NCBI GenBank assembly: GCA_963842155.1
Contig: CAWJFP010000021.1
Span: 1 to 43,491 of the forward strand
Length of the DNA stretch: 43,491 bases
Source of the DNA: CAWJFP01 sp963842155
GTDB taxonomy: Bacteria > Pseudomonadota > Alphaproteobacteria > JACZXZ01
Direction of reading: 5' to 3'
Position 1 is the first letter of the stretch. Each line of letters starts with the position of its first letter. Below are positions 20,481 to 28,998 of the stretch, one piece after another. The notes under the pieces are model-generated. The model searched no databases, had not been told where the DNA came from, and was given only the letters and a program-made list of their open reading frames with translations. Both the position numbers and the translations under genes were made by a program.

Positions 20481-20753
20481 ATGTCTGTCAGGAATGTCTT
20501 CACTCTGGACCATATCTTCGCCATCCGCATCATCAGGGTGGTCTACGTGATCGGGCTCGTCGTGATCGTCCTCGTGGGGATCGGCGTCTTTGTGGGCTCG
20601 TTGTCCATGGCGAGCGACAGCGGCGGCGCTGCCGTCTTGGGCGCGGTCGCGGCGATCGTGGGAACATTGGTGGGGCTGTTGTTCTGGCGCCTGATCTGCG
20701 AGCTCTGGATCGTCACCTTCGGCATCTACGAGCGGCTCGGCGGGCGCTACTAG
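20481..20753 (+). CDS. DUF4282-like small membrane protein
   Basis: 90 residues with two hydrophobic helices, VVYVIGLVVIVLVGIGVFVG and AAIVGTLVGLLFWRLICELW, linked by a small Gly/Ala/Ser loop, and an N-terminal cytosolic stretch MSVRNVFTLDHIFAIRIIR. The pattern fits the DUF4282 family. A good ribosome site, GAGGGGGAAA, precedes the ATG. It is divergent from the acyl-CoA synthetase gene with 265 bp between. Function unknown. Confidence 0.75.
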   Translation: MSVRNVFTLDHIFAIRIIRVVYVIGLVVIVLVGIGVFVGSLSMASDSGGAAVLGAVAAIVGTLVGLLFWRLICELWIVTFGIYERLGGRY

Positions 20754-20779
20754 AGCCGGATGCGGGCCGGGGCGGCGGG

Positions 20780-21280
20780 CTAGGCGCGGCCTTGCAAATG
20801 CGCGGCGCAGCGCCGGATATTGGCCTCGTGGACCTCGAGCATCTCCTTGAGCCGGCGATGGAGAGCATCGTCGCCGACGCGCGGCAGCGCCTCCGCGAGC
20901 TTACGCGCGACCCAGCCCTGGCCGCGGTTGAGGAAGGCGAGGCGCTCGGCGAAACCCTCGATGGCCAGGCATTTTTCATAGAAGGCGCCCGTGGCCTTGC
21001 TCGGCTCGCCGCCGAGCGCGCGGACGGCCTGCGATAGCATGGCGGCGAAGCGCGCCTCGTCATGGCGGATGGCCTGAAGCAAGGGCCGCGCATCCTCCGC
21101 CGGGCCGGCCGCGAGAAATTCGCTCAGCAGCCGGGCGCCGGCGCGCTCCGCCTCGAGCAGGAGATTGAGCAGGGCGACGAGATCGTCCTTGCCGAAATAG
21201 CCCGCATAGGCGGCATCCATCTCGTGCGCACGGCAGGCAGGCGAGCTGTATCCCGAAGTCTTGGATTTGATGTCGCTCAT
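20780..21280 (-). CDS. ferritin-like four-helix protein (DUF6306-like)
   Basis: 166 residues from MSDIKSKTSGYSSPACRAHE (ATG 21278-21280). The body is helical: LVALLNLLLEAERAGARLLSEF, then AIRHDEARFAAMLSQAVRALG, FYEKCLAIEGFAERLAFLNRGQ, RLKEMLEVHEANIRRC. Glu/His spacing in E-A-E-R and H-D-E-A resembles ferritin-like bundles, and the whole is like the DUF6306 family. Metal binding is likely but unproved. It converges with the DUF4282 gene and is divergent from the next membrane-protein gene (50 bp). Confidence 0.7.
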   Translation of the reverse strand: MSDIKSKTSGYSSPACRAHEMDAAYAGYFGKDDLVALLNLLLEAERAGARLLSEFLAAGPAEDARPLLQAIRHDEARFAAMLSQAVRALGGEPSKATGAFYEKCLAIEGFAERLAFLNRGQGWVARKLAEALPRVGDDALHRRLKEMLEVHEANIRRCAAHLQGRA

Positions 21281-21330
21281 GACGCCTCGCGAATGGGCGC
21301 GCCGGAGCATTATAAGGGATCGTCGGCCGG

Positions 21331-21693
21331 ATGAGCCAGCTCGCCTCGATCTACCGCGTTCTCGTCGCGACGCCGGTGCTCTCGCACGCGCTTCTCGCGC
21401 TGGTCATTCAATCGCTGGCGGCGCTTCCTCTGTCGCGGCTGCGCGCGCCGGGGGCCTGGTGGATCGGCGCCGCGCTCAGCATCGGCTTTTGGTGGGGGCG
21501 CAAGAAGCTCGAGTTCGAGCAATCGCTCATTCCTTCGGGTCAGCCGCATGCCGCCTTGTGGTATCGCGGCTGGCTGCCTTTGGAATGGCCGGCCGACCAT
21601 CTATGGCAGTTCCTGGCGCCGGCGGCGGCGAACATCCTGCTCGCCTGCCTGATAGCGCTCTTGGCGCGGCGCCATCGCCCGCCGCCCGCATGA
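21331..21693 (+). CDS. small membrane protein, possibly phage-derived
   Basis: 120 residues. Hydrophobic helices occur at LSHALLALVIQSLAALPLSR, GAWWIGAALSIGFWWG and FLAPAAANILLACLIALLAR, with a polar KKLEFEQSLIPSGQPH loop between. The topology resembles small phage accessory membrane proteins, but no family is recognised. Start ATG 21331 follows AAGGGAT. Its 3' half overlaps the minus-strand ORF at 21527-22003 by 167 bp, so one of the two is probably shorter than drawn. Confidence 0.55.
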   Translation: MSQLASIYRVLVATPVLSHALLALVIQSLAALPLSRLRAPGAWWIGAALSIGFWWGRKKLEFEQSLIPSGQPHAALWYRGWLPLEWPADHLWQFLAPAAANILLACLIALLARRHRPPPA

Positions 21694-22003
21694 TATCCGC
21701 GCGCAGGACGAGCCGGCCGGCGATCTCCTCGGCGTCCCAGACGGGATCGACCCGCTCCAGGCGGTAGCCGCGCCCGCGACAGAAACTCTGCGCCTGCTGC
21801 TCAGCCTCCTCGAGGCTCACGGCCAGGAGCGGCAGGCTATGGAGCTCGCCCTCGCGTGCCAGCTCGGCATAGTAGCGCCGGCGGCGGAAGGCCATGCCCG
21901 GCGCGCGGCCGGGAAAGACGGCGTCGAGCCGCGCCGCGCGCGCGGGCGCCGCCGAAGGCTCGAGGGCGAGCGCGCTTCTGATGCCGACGGGAATTCTGCC
22001 CAT
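21527..22003 (-). CDS. unknown protein under repressor-type operator
   Basis: Up to 158 residues. The first 110 look genuine (AFRRRRYYAELAREGELHSL, SLEEAEQQAQSFCRGRGYRL, EEIAGRLVLRADI); the rest overlaps the opposite-strand membrane-protein gene and is proline/arginine rich, so the real C-terminus may differ. A strong promoter with an internal palindrome lies 25 bp before the ATG, the best reason to think the gene is expressed. Nothing recognised; small basic protein with one Cys in the middle. Confidence 0.5.
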   Translation of the reverse strand: MGRIPVGIRSALALEPSAAPARAARLDAVFPGRAPGMAFRRRRYYAELAREGELHSLPLLAVSLEEAEQQAQSFCRGRGYRLERVDPVWDAEEIAGRLVLRADIMRAAGDGAAPRALSGRRAGCSPPPAPGTAIDGRPAIPKAASRDTTRRHAADPKE

Positions 22004-22027
22004 GCGCCGCTGCGTGATGAAACGGCG

Positions 22028-22056
22028 ATAATAGGATATTACCTATCGACGGTCAA
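22028..22056 (-). promoter_or_regulatory. promoter with embedded operator O1
   Basis: On the minus strand TTGACC, 17 bases, TATTAT: a near-consensus sigma-70 promoter. The spacer and -10 are occupied by the palindrome AATAGGATATTACCTATC (22030-22047, plus strand). The same palindrome recurs at 22908-22925. It drives the 22003 gene and lies just past the 3' end of the repressor gene, so the repressor can act on both sides of itself. Confidence 0.75.
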
Positions 22057-22075
22057 GCGGCGGCGTCCCTCCGCC

Positions 22076-22849
22076 TCAGCGCCGGTTATATTTGCCGACC
22101 ACGACATAGGCCTCCTGCCAGGCGGCGCGCGGCAGGACGAACTCGCGGCGCGGGTTGAATTGCTCGACATGCCAGTTCTTGTCGGTCCAGCGCAGCAGGC
22201 GCTTGACCAGCGCCGCCACGTCGCCGTCGGGCTCGTGCTGGAGCAGCAGCACGTCGTCGCCCCGCCGCGGCGGGCGGCCCGGATGCACCAGGATGAGGTC
22301 GCCATGCTCGTAGGCGGGGCTCATCGAATCGCCCACCACATATACGCCGAACCCTTTCGCCACGCCCGCGAGGGGGCCCGGCCGCTTGACCCTCTCGATG
22401 GCGTCGGGATGCATGATCATGCCGCTCGGGCCGCCATGCGCGCTGCCATAGATCGGCAGATCCGCGAGGCCCACGAGCTCATCGCCTGGAATGGCCCGGC
22501 CGACCGGCGGGGGGCGCCAGCGCGCCGCCGCGCTCGCGGCGGCGTTCGCGCTCGGCGCGGGTTTCGATTTTTTCCGCTGCCGCGCGGCGGAGGGCGCCTC
22601 GACGCTCTTCCCGGAAGCTACAAGCTCGCGCGCGGCGCGGCCCCAAGCGACCGGCCGCAGCCGCTCCTCCTCGCAGCGCAGCAGGCGCGCGAGCGCCGGG
22701 CGCACCGTCTCCGGCAGGAAGCGCGGCACGCCGCGCTTGATATATTGCTGGAGATAGGCGTGGTTGCGCCCGATCTCGAGCGAGACCTGCTTGTAGTCGA
22801 GCTCGAGCTCGTGCAGCCGCCTGTCGACGAAATCCCTAATCGGGTCCAT
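22076..22849 (-). CDS. XRE-type repressor with S24 (LexA/CI-like) C-terminal domain
   Basis: 257 residues from MDPIRDFVDRRLHELELDYK. A helix-turn-helix occupies about residues 18-60 (QVSLEIGRNHAYLQQYIKRG). After an Ala/Pro-rich linker, the S24 peptidase fold spans about 125-257 with Ser in VVGDSMSPAYEHGDL and Lys in ALVKRLLRW. The Ala-Gly type cleavage site of LexA is replaced by GSAHGG, so self-cleavage is uncertain. Similar proteins are common phage-derived regulators in Hyphomicrobiales. Matching palindromes in the two flanking promoters, plus a weaker one at 22852-22866 next to its own start, suggest it represses both and itself. Confidence 0.85.
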   Translation of the reverse strand: MDPIRDFVDRRLHELELDYKQVSLEIGRNHAYLQQYIKRGVPRFLPETVRPALARLLRCEEERLRPVAWGRAARELVASGKSVEAPSAARQRKKSKPAPSANAAASAAARWRPPPVGRAIPGDELVGLADLPIYGSAHGGPSGMIMHPDAIERVKRPGPLAGVAKGFGVYVVGDSMSPAYEHGDLILVHPGRPPRRGDDVLLLQHEPDGDVAALVKRLLRWTDKNWHVEQFNPRREFVLPRAAWQEAYVVVGKYNRR

Positions 22850-22851
22850 CG

Positions 22852-22866
22852 GATAAATCCTATCAG
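22852..22866 (-). promoter_or_regulatory. weak operator-like site at the repressor start
   Basis: On the minus strand GATAGGATTTATCCGAT overlaps the leader just before the repressor ATG. The left half (ATAGG) matches operators O1 and O2; the right half (CCGAT for CCTAT) is one base off and spacing is kept. It suggests weak autoregulation. Confidence 0.4.
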
Positions 22867-22901
22867 GTTTCGCCGCGGATAGGGAAATAAGTTTTTGCCG
22901 C

Positions 22902-22930
22902 TTGACAAATAGGCAGTTACCTATTAGCCT
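22902..22930 (+). promoter_or_regulatory. promoter with embedded operator O2
   Basis: TTGACA (22902-22907), then a 17-base spacer that is almost entirely the palindrome AATAGGCAGTTACCTATT (22908-22925), then a weak -10 TAGCCT. Geometry is the same as O1. The sequence TTGACAA also reads TTGTCAA on the other strand, so the divergent repressor promoter may share the -35 element. It would drive the GcrA-like gene and its neighbour. Confidence 0.65.
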
Positions 22931-23079
22931 GCAACGATGATCATCGCGACCCTCTTCCGGCAACCGCCTCCGCCGTCTGCCTCCCGCAGCGCTCCCGGAC
23001 GGCGGCGCGGGCGGGGCGCCAGCAACGGCTCATTCCTCCCGGCCGTGCCCCGCCCGCAACTCTTCCAGCGGCGCTCGCC

Positions 23080-23277
23080 TTGATCGCGCTCTGCCAATGG
23101 ATCGAGGGCGAGCCCTCCGACGACGACCGCTGCAAATGCGGCGCGCCCGCGGCGGCCGGCCGCTCCTATTGCGCCGCGCATGAGGCGCGCGCCTATCTCC
23201 TCGTCGAGCGGGCGCCGGACTGCGCGACCCGCGCCGCGGCGCCGCGCGCCGGAGACTCGCCGCTTGCGCGCCCCTAA
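23080..23277 (+). CDS. GcrA-like short protein (zinc-finger-type CxC..C domain)
   Basis: 65 residues from a TTG start; the segment CQWIEGEPSDDDRCKCGAPA then GRSYCAAHEARAYL matches the C-terminal domain of GcrA-type cell-cycle regulators (C-Q-W ... C-G-A ... Y-C-x2-H), with Cys/His placed to bind a metal. The GcrA DNA-binding N-terminus is absent, so this is a stand-alone tail domain such as phage-like regions carry. It overlaps the next gene by 14 bases. The TTG start has no strong ribosome site; the reading frame upstream has no ATG. Confidence 0.6.
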   Translation: MIALCQWIEGEPSDDDRCKCGAPAAAGRSYCAAHEARAYLLVERAPDCATRAAAPRAGDSPLARP

Positions 23278-23887
23278 GCCCAAGCGCGAGCGGCGGGTCG
23301 AGGACGAGCAGGGCTATGCGCCCACGCCCGAGACGGTCGCCAAGCTCAGGACCGACGCGGTGCTGCGCCTCCATCGCCAGGGCCGGCTCACCCTCGAGCA
23401 GCTCCAGGCGGCGGAGGAGATCAGGCGCGTCTGGCAGGCGGTGGGGCGCGGCCTCTTCCCGACCGCCGGCACGCTTGACGGCGTCGGCCGGACGACACCC
23501 GGCCAGCCGCGCCATCCGATCGACCGCATGACCGATTCCGAGGAGCGCGCCTTCCGCCGCCGCTACCGCCCCTGGGCGCGCGAGATGGACGTCGCCATCT
23601 TCTGCCGCCGCCGCGCGCGCGGCAGTGAGGCGCGCGGGCTCTCCTATCTCCAGCTCTGCTACGACATGGTGATCGACAATTACGGGCCGCGTCAGGTCGA
23701 GCGCCTCCATCGCCTGCGCCACGGCCTCGCCATGCAGGGACTGCGCTCGGCGCTCCAACGCTATGCCGAGCTCGCGGAGTGGGTGAGGCCGGTCGGGTCG
23801 GCTCGCTCGCTGCCGTCCGCGATGCGCGGAGATCGCCCGCAAGCTGCGGCTAGGTCCAATCGACATTCAGGATTCCATTTGGCCTGA
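23264..23887 (+). CDS. phage-like unknown protein, C-terminus disrupted by IS5 element
   Basis: From the TTG at 23264 (MRAPKPKRERRVEDEQGYAP) the protein runs about 207 residues with a helical first half (LRTDAVLRLHRQGRLTLEQLQAAEEIRRVW) and a second half DVAIFCRRRARG ... YLQLCYDMVIDNYGPRQVERLHRLRHG. The layout is reminiscent of DUF6456-like proteins of alphaproteobacterial prophages, tentatively. Translation enters the IS at 23854 and ends at 23887. If the IS and one CTAG are removed the frame continues only a few codons (AASRVA) to a stop at 24717-24719, so little is lost. It is co-oriented with and overlaps the GcrA-like gene. Confidence 0.55.
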   Translation: MRAPKPKRERRVEDEQGYAPTPETVAKLRTDAVLRLHRQGRLTLEQLQAAEEIRRVWQAVGRGLFPTAGTLDGVGRTTPGQPRHPIDRMTDSEERAFRRRYRPWAREMDVAIFCRRRARGSEARGLSYLQLCYDMVIDNYGPRQVERLHRLRHGLAMQGLRSALQRYAELAEWVRPVGSARSLPSAMRGDRPQAAARSNRHSGFHLA

Positions 23888-24702
23888 ATGTGTGATTCAT
23901 GGAGCTCCAGATTCGACGATCTGGAGTTCCAGCGATGGTGAAACGATACGAGTTATCAGAGGCCCAATGGGCTCGGATTGCAGATTTGCTGCCGGGCAAG
24001 CCTGGCGATCCGGGGCGCAGCGCCGCAGATAACCGCTTGTTCGTGAACGGTGTTCTGTGGGTCCTTCGGTCGGGCGCCCGATGGCAGGATATTCCGGAGC
24101 GATACGGCAAATGGAAGACCCTGCACAAGCGCTTCACACGCTGGGCCAAGGCAGGGGTCTGGGAGAAGGTTTTCGCCTCGCTCACCGGCGATCCCGACAA
24201 CCAATATCTCATGCTCGATACCACGCTCGTTCGCGTCCACCAGCAGGCCGCGAGCGGAAAAGGGGGGCCAAAAATCAGGCTCTGGGGCGTTCCCGAGGAG
24301 GGTTGACGACCAAAATCCATACCCTCACCGACGCGCAAGGGCGTCCTTTGCGCTTCATTCTTACCGGCGGCGAAGCCCATGACATCACGATGGCGCCCGA
24401 TCTCCTGGCCGGCCTCTCTGCCGGCGGCGTCATCGCCGACAAAGCCTACGACAGCAAGGCTTTGCGCGAGCTGATCGGCGACAGCGGCGCGACCGCCGTC
24501 ATTCCTTCCATCAGCACGCGCAAGATCATCGTCCCCTACGATGCCGTCGCCTATAAGCTGCGCAACCGGATCGAGCGCTTCTTCAACAAGCTCAAGCATT
24601 ATCGCCACATCGCCACCCGATACGACCGCCGCGCGGTTCACTTCCTCGCTGCCCTCTACCTCGCCAGCGCCATGATCTGGATGCGCTGAATGTCGATTCG
24701 TC
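23854..24702 (+). mobile_element. complete IS5-family (IS427-like) insertion sequence
   Basis: 849 bp. The left end GTCCAATCGACATTCAG and the reverse complement of the right end GACGAATCGACATTCAG form a 17-bp terminal inverted repeat with two mismatches. CTAG stands immediately outside both ends (23850-23853 and 24703-24706), a target duplication of the type used by this group. The element holds one transposase in two frames. Insertion is in the last codons of the preceding phage-like gene. Confidence 0.9.
23935..24689 (+). CDS. IS5-family transposase, made by -1 frameshifting
   Basis: DDE transposase in two overlapping frames. The first, from ATG 23935, reads MVKRYELSEAQWARIADLLP and contains the first Asp in LDTTLVRVH. 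The second carries GRSRGGLTTKIHTL, then IADKAYDS (second Asp) and IERFFNKLKHYRHIATRYDR (Glu and the R/Y-1 region). The switch is -1 and can occur at the A4-G6 or the A5 run in the stretch 24257-24280. A two-frame transposase is normal for the IS427 group, so this is programmed rather than broken. Fused length about 251 residues. Confidence 0.9.
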
Positions 24703-24832
24703 CTAGTCGGGTCGCATAGGCCCTGCCGGGCGGCGCCGTCTCTTCTCCCAACTGGCGTCCCCTCGCACCGGCGCTATAGAATGATGCGCTCAGCTATTTT
24801 GGCTGTCGACATGGTCTCCAATTCGGCACGTG

Positions 24833-24928
24833 TCGTCACCACCGGGCTTGTCCCGGTGGTCCACGTCTTTCCTGTCTTTTGACCCGAAAGGAAAGACGTG
24901 GATGCCCGGCACGAGGCCGGGCATGACG
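24833..24928. repeat. three-hairpin intergenic repeat C, copy 2
   Basis: Centre: perfect 12-bp stem CCACGTCTTTCC / GGAAAGACGTGG around a 15-nt loop; left hairpin CACCGGGCTTGTCCCGGTG; right hairpin GCCCGGCACGAGGCCGGGC. A clover-like fold is possible in RNA or single-stranded DNA. It is related to 16065-16151 and shows translated shadows such as MPGLVPGIHVF, a hallmark of a common alphaproteobacterial intergenic element. It lies in the 330-bp gap between the IS and putA. Confidence 0.8.
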
Positions 24929-25036
24929 ATCGATGGTTGGATTAGTGGCGATGTCATTGCCGAAATGCGTAAATCGGTCAGCCATGGGAACAGCCCCGTG
25001 TGACGACTTTTCGTTTCTGAGGTGCTTACCGCCAAC

Positions 25037-28000
25037 ATGTCGGAATCGGCCCGCCCCTTCGCTCCCTTCATCTTCGCCGAGCCGCCGGTCAAGCCCACGC
25101 TTGGTCTCGCGTCCGGACCAGACGCCGCGGGAGAGGCGAGCTGGGCGGAGATGCGCGCGCTTTATCGCGCCGACGAGACGGCGGTCGACGAGCGGCTGCT
25201 CGCCGAGCTGAGCCTGCCGCCCGACAGCCTCGACCGCATCGCCGCGCGCGCGCGCGAGCTCGTCCTCGCCGTGCGGCGCCAGCGCGTCGGCCAAGGCGGG
25301 CTCGACGCCTTCCTCCATGAATATGCCCTCTCGAGCCAGGAGGGCGTGGTGCTGATGTGCCTCGCCGAGGCGCTGCTGCGCATTCCCGATTCGGCCACCG
25401 CCGACCGGCTGATCCGCGACAAGCTGCGCCTCGCCGATTGGGAGAAGCATCTCGGCCATAGCGGCTCGCTCTTCGTCAACGCCTCGACCTGGGCGCTCAT
25501 GCTGACGGGCCGCGTCGTGCGGCTCGCCGATTTCCAGGACAAGGACATGGGCTCGCTGCTCGGCCGCCTCGTCGCGCGCTCGGGCGAGCCGATCATCCGC
25601 CAGGCGATGATGCAGGCGATGCGCATCATGGGGCGGCAGTTCGTCATGGGCCGCGATATCGAGGAGGCGCTCGAGCGCGCCAAGCCCGAGGAGCCGCTCG
25701 GCTACCGCCATTCCTACGACATGCTGGGCGAGGCCGCGCGCACGGCGCGCGACGCCGAGCGCTATCTCGAAGTCCTACGACCGCGCCATCGCCGCCATCG
25801 GCCACTTCGGCGCGGGACGCGGGCCCATCGAGGGGCCCGGCATCTCGGTCAAGCTCTCGGCCCTTCATCCGCGCTACGAGTTCGCGCAAGCCGAGCGCGT
25901 GCTCGCCGAGCTGGTGCCGCGCCTCTTGGGCCTCGCGCGCCATGCCAAGGAAACCGGCATCGGCTTCACCATCGACGCCGAGGAGGCGGACCGGCTCGAG
26001 CTCTCGCTCGAGATCCTGGCGCGTCTCGCCGCCGAGCCGAGCTTGAGCGGCTGGGAGGGGCTCGGGCTCGCGGTGCAGGCCTATCAGAAGCGCGCCGTCG
26101 CCGCGATCGACTGGCTCGCCGCGCTGGCGCGCGCGACGAAGCGGCGGCTCATGCTGCGGCTCGTCAAGGGCGCCTATTGGGACAGCGAGATCAAGCGCGC
26201 GCAGGAGCGCGGACTCGACGGCTATCCGGTCTTCACGCGCAAGACGGCGACCGATGTCTCCTACCTCGCGGCGGCGCAGCGGCTTTTCGCCCATCGGGGC
26301 GCCTTCTATCCGCAATTCGCCACGCACAACGCTCATAGCCTCGCCGCCGTGCTGGAGCTCGCCAGCGGCAGCCGCGATTTCGAGTTCCAGCGGCTGCACG
26401 GCATGGGCGAGGCGCTTTACGACCAGGTGGTCGGGCGCGACAAGCTGAACATCGCCTGCCGCATTTACGCGCCCGTGGGCAGCCACGAGGATCTGCTGCC
26501 CTATCTCGTGCGCCGGCTGCTCGAGAACGGCGCCAACACCTCCTTCGTCAACCGCATCGTCGACGAGCGCGCGCCCATCGAGGAGATCGTGGCCGATCCG
26601 GCGGCGCGGTTGCGGCGGCTCGCCGCCAAGCCGCTTCCCGGCATTCCCCTGCCGCGCTTTCTCTATGGGGCGGAGCGGCTCAATGCGGCGGGCGTCGATC
26701 TCTCCGATCCGGCCGTGCTGACGCCGCTCGCCGCCGCCATGAGCCGTGCCGCGGCCGAGCCCTGGTCGGCCGGTCCCATCGTCGGCGGCGTGATGCGCGA
26801 CGGACAAGCGCGGCCCGTCTTCGATCCCTTCGACCGGCGGCGCCGCATCGGCGAGACGAGCGATGCGGCCGGCGCCGAGGTCGACGACGCACTCTCGCGC
26901 GCGGTCCGCGCCTTCGGCGCGTGGGAGAGGACGGCGGCCGCGGAGCGCGCGGCGCGGCTCGAGCGGCTGGCCGAGCTTTATGAGCGCGACATGGCGCCGC
27001 TCATGGCGCTTTGCGTGCGCGAGGCGGGGAAATGCCTCCCCGACGCCGTCTCGGAGGTGCGCGAGGCGGCCGACTATTGCCGCTACTACGCCGAGCGCGC
27101 GCGCCGCGAGTTCGCGGCGCCCGAGGCGCTGCCCGGCCCGACGGGCGAGCGCAACGAGGTCTCGCTCCATGGCCGCGGCGCCTTCCTCTGCATCAGCCCC
27201 TGGAACTTTCCCCTCGCCATCTTCACGGGCCAGATCACGGCGGCGCTCGCGGCGGGCAATACGGTCATCGCCAAGCCCGCCGAGCAGACGCCGCTCATCG
27301 CCGCCCATGCCGTGCGGCTCATGCATGAGGCCGGCATCCCGGCCGACGCGGTCCAGCTTCTGCCCGGACCGGGCGAGAGCCTGGGCGCGCGGCTCGTCGC
27401 CCATCCCAAGATCGCGGGCGTGGTCTTCACCGGCTCGACCGAGACGGCGCGCGCGATCGCGCGCGCACTCGCCGCGCGGCCCGGCCCCATCCTGCCGCTC
27501 ATCGCCGAGACCGGCGGGCAGAACGCCATGATCGTCGACAGCTCGGCCTTGCCGGAGCAGGCGGTGGGCGACGTGCTCGCCTCCGCCTTCCAGAGCGCCG
27601 GGCAGCGCTGCTCGGCCTTGCGCGTGCTTTTCCTGCAAGCGGAGCTGGCGGAGCGCTTCATCGAGATGCTGGCGGGGGCGATGGCGGAGCTGCGGCTCGG
27701 CGATCCGGGGCTGCTGGCGACGGATGTGGGGCCGGTCATCGACATGGAAGCCAAATCGGCGCTCGAGACGCATATCGCGCGCATGGAGCGCGAGGGGCGG
27801 CTCATCCATCGCGTGGCGCTGCCCGACGCTTGCGCGCATGGCACCTTCGTGGCGCCCGTCGCCTTCGAGATCGACGCCATCGCGCGGCTCGAGCGCGAGG
27901 TGTTCGGGCCCGTCCTCCATGTCGTGCGTTACGCGGCCGACCGGCTCGACGAGGTGGTCGATGCGATCAACGCGACGGGCTACGGGCTTACTCTCGGCAT

Positions 28001-28253
28001 CCATAGCCGCGTCGACGGCACGATCGAGCAAATCCTGGCGCGCGCGCGGGTGGGCAACAGCTATGTCAACCGCACCATCATCGGCGCCGTGGTGGGGGTG
28101 CAGCCCTTCGGCGGCGAGGGGCTCTCCGGCACCGGGCCCAAGGCCGGCGGCCCGCGCTATCTTCATCGCTTCGCGGTCGAGCGCTCGCTCTCGGTCAACA
28201 CCACGGCACAGGGCGGCAACGCGACGCTGCTGTCGCTCGGCGAGGAGGAGTAG
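25037..28253 (+). pseudogene. putA: bifunctional proline dehydrogenase / P5C dehydrogenase PutA, frameshifted
   Basis: Oxidises proline to glutamate in two steps. The N-terminal helical domain (MSESARPFAPFIF on) lacks the ribbon-helix-helix DNA-binding part of long PutAs. The PRODH barrel has RLVKGAYWDSEIKRAQ and FATHNAH. The aldehyde dehydrogenase half (from about residue 540) has ETGGQN with the general-base Glu near 823 and the nucleophile in SAGQRCSALR near 857. The frame shifts by +1 at 25769-25772 (GAAG), turning YLESYDRAIAAIGHFG out of frame; without one A the protein has about 1071 residues. All other codons are sound, so sequencing error is likely. Confidence 0.92.
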
Positions 28254-28256
28254 CGC

Positions 28257-28913
28257 CTACTCGCTTCCCAGCACGACATAGGCCTCGTCGGACTGGGCGC
28301 CGGCGCGCGCGAAGGAGAGGAAGAGCCGCTTCAGCGCCTCGAAGGATTGCAGCTCGCAGGACTTGCCGTTCTCGAAATCCTTGAGGGCGATGTTGAGCGC
28401 GCGTTTCACCTTGTCGCTGAGACGCGCGCATTCGTCGCGCGAGAGATGGGTGGCGGGATTGTCGTCGCCCACGTCGTAGGGGCCGTTGAAGGAGCGGAAG
28501 GTGGTCGTCGTCGCATCCGTGAAGTCGAGCAGCGCGTAGACATAATAGGTGCGCCCTTCGGGGTCGGTATGGCGCATTTGGGAGATGGCGTAGTGCCCCT
28601 TGCATTTGAGCACGGGGTCGAGGCATTTGATCAGGAAGGGCTCGCTCTCGTCGCTGCTGTTGTCCTCGGGCAGACCGAGCATCTTGTAATAGGCGCCGTC
28701 GCGCACGATCACCCAGCGGCCGATATTGGTCCAGACGCTGGGCGCCGCCTTGGTGCGCTGGAACTTCGCCACCACGGTGCCCGAGGGGAAGGGATAGTCG
28801 GCGCTCGCGGGCGTGACGAAGGGCTTCGTGCTGATGAAGCAGCCGGCGAGCGGCAGGCTCGCGCATAGGATGATCGAGAGCGCGGCGGCGATCTTGGCGG
28901 GGTTCACGACCAT
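28257..28913 (-). CDS. putative lipoprotein of unknown function
   Basis: 218 residues. Signal peptide MVVNPAKIAAALSIILCASL ends in the lipobox PLAGC (residues 22-26). The mature part is beta-rich with WTNIGRWVIVRDGAYYKMLG, paired Cys (IKCLDPVLKCKGHYAI) and a helical tail LFLSFARAGAQSDEAYVVLG. Family not recognised. It converges with putA (3 bp between stops) and is divergent from the cytochrome gene, so it has its own promoter in 28914-28998. Confidence 0.7.
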   Translation of the reverse strand: MVVNPAKIAAALSIILCASLPLAGCFISTKPFVTPASADYPFPSGTVVAKFQRTKAAPSVWTNIGRWVIVRDGAYYKMLGLPEDNSSDESEPFLIKCLDPVLKCKGHYAISQMRHTDPEGRTYYVYALLDFTDATTTTFRSFNGPYDVGDDNPATHLSRDECARLSDKVKRALNIALKDFENGKSCELQSFEALKRLFLSFARAGAQSDEAYVVLGSE

Positions 28914-28998
28914 TCCGCTCGAGCTCCCTGGCGAGGCAAGTGGCCTCTATAGACCGCGCGCCGCCGCCAATTCAACGAGCATCTGTTAGTTTCGTACC

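Noticed and set aside
22937..23083. 48-codon ORF right after operator O2
   Set aside because: Pro/Arg/Ser-rich with no ribosome site or family; it may be untranslated leader, so it is not listed as a gene.
23899..24306. Broken transposase by random frameshift
   Set aside because: Two-frame organisation with A/G slippery runs is normal for IS427-type elements, and the ends are intact, so it is treated as programmed.
25644..28166. 840-codon minus-strand frame under putA
   Set aside because: Shadow of the putA coding strand; composition and lack of motifs argue against a gene.
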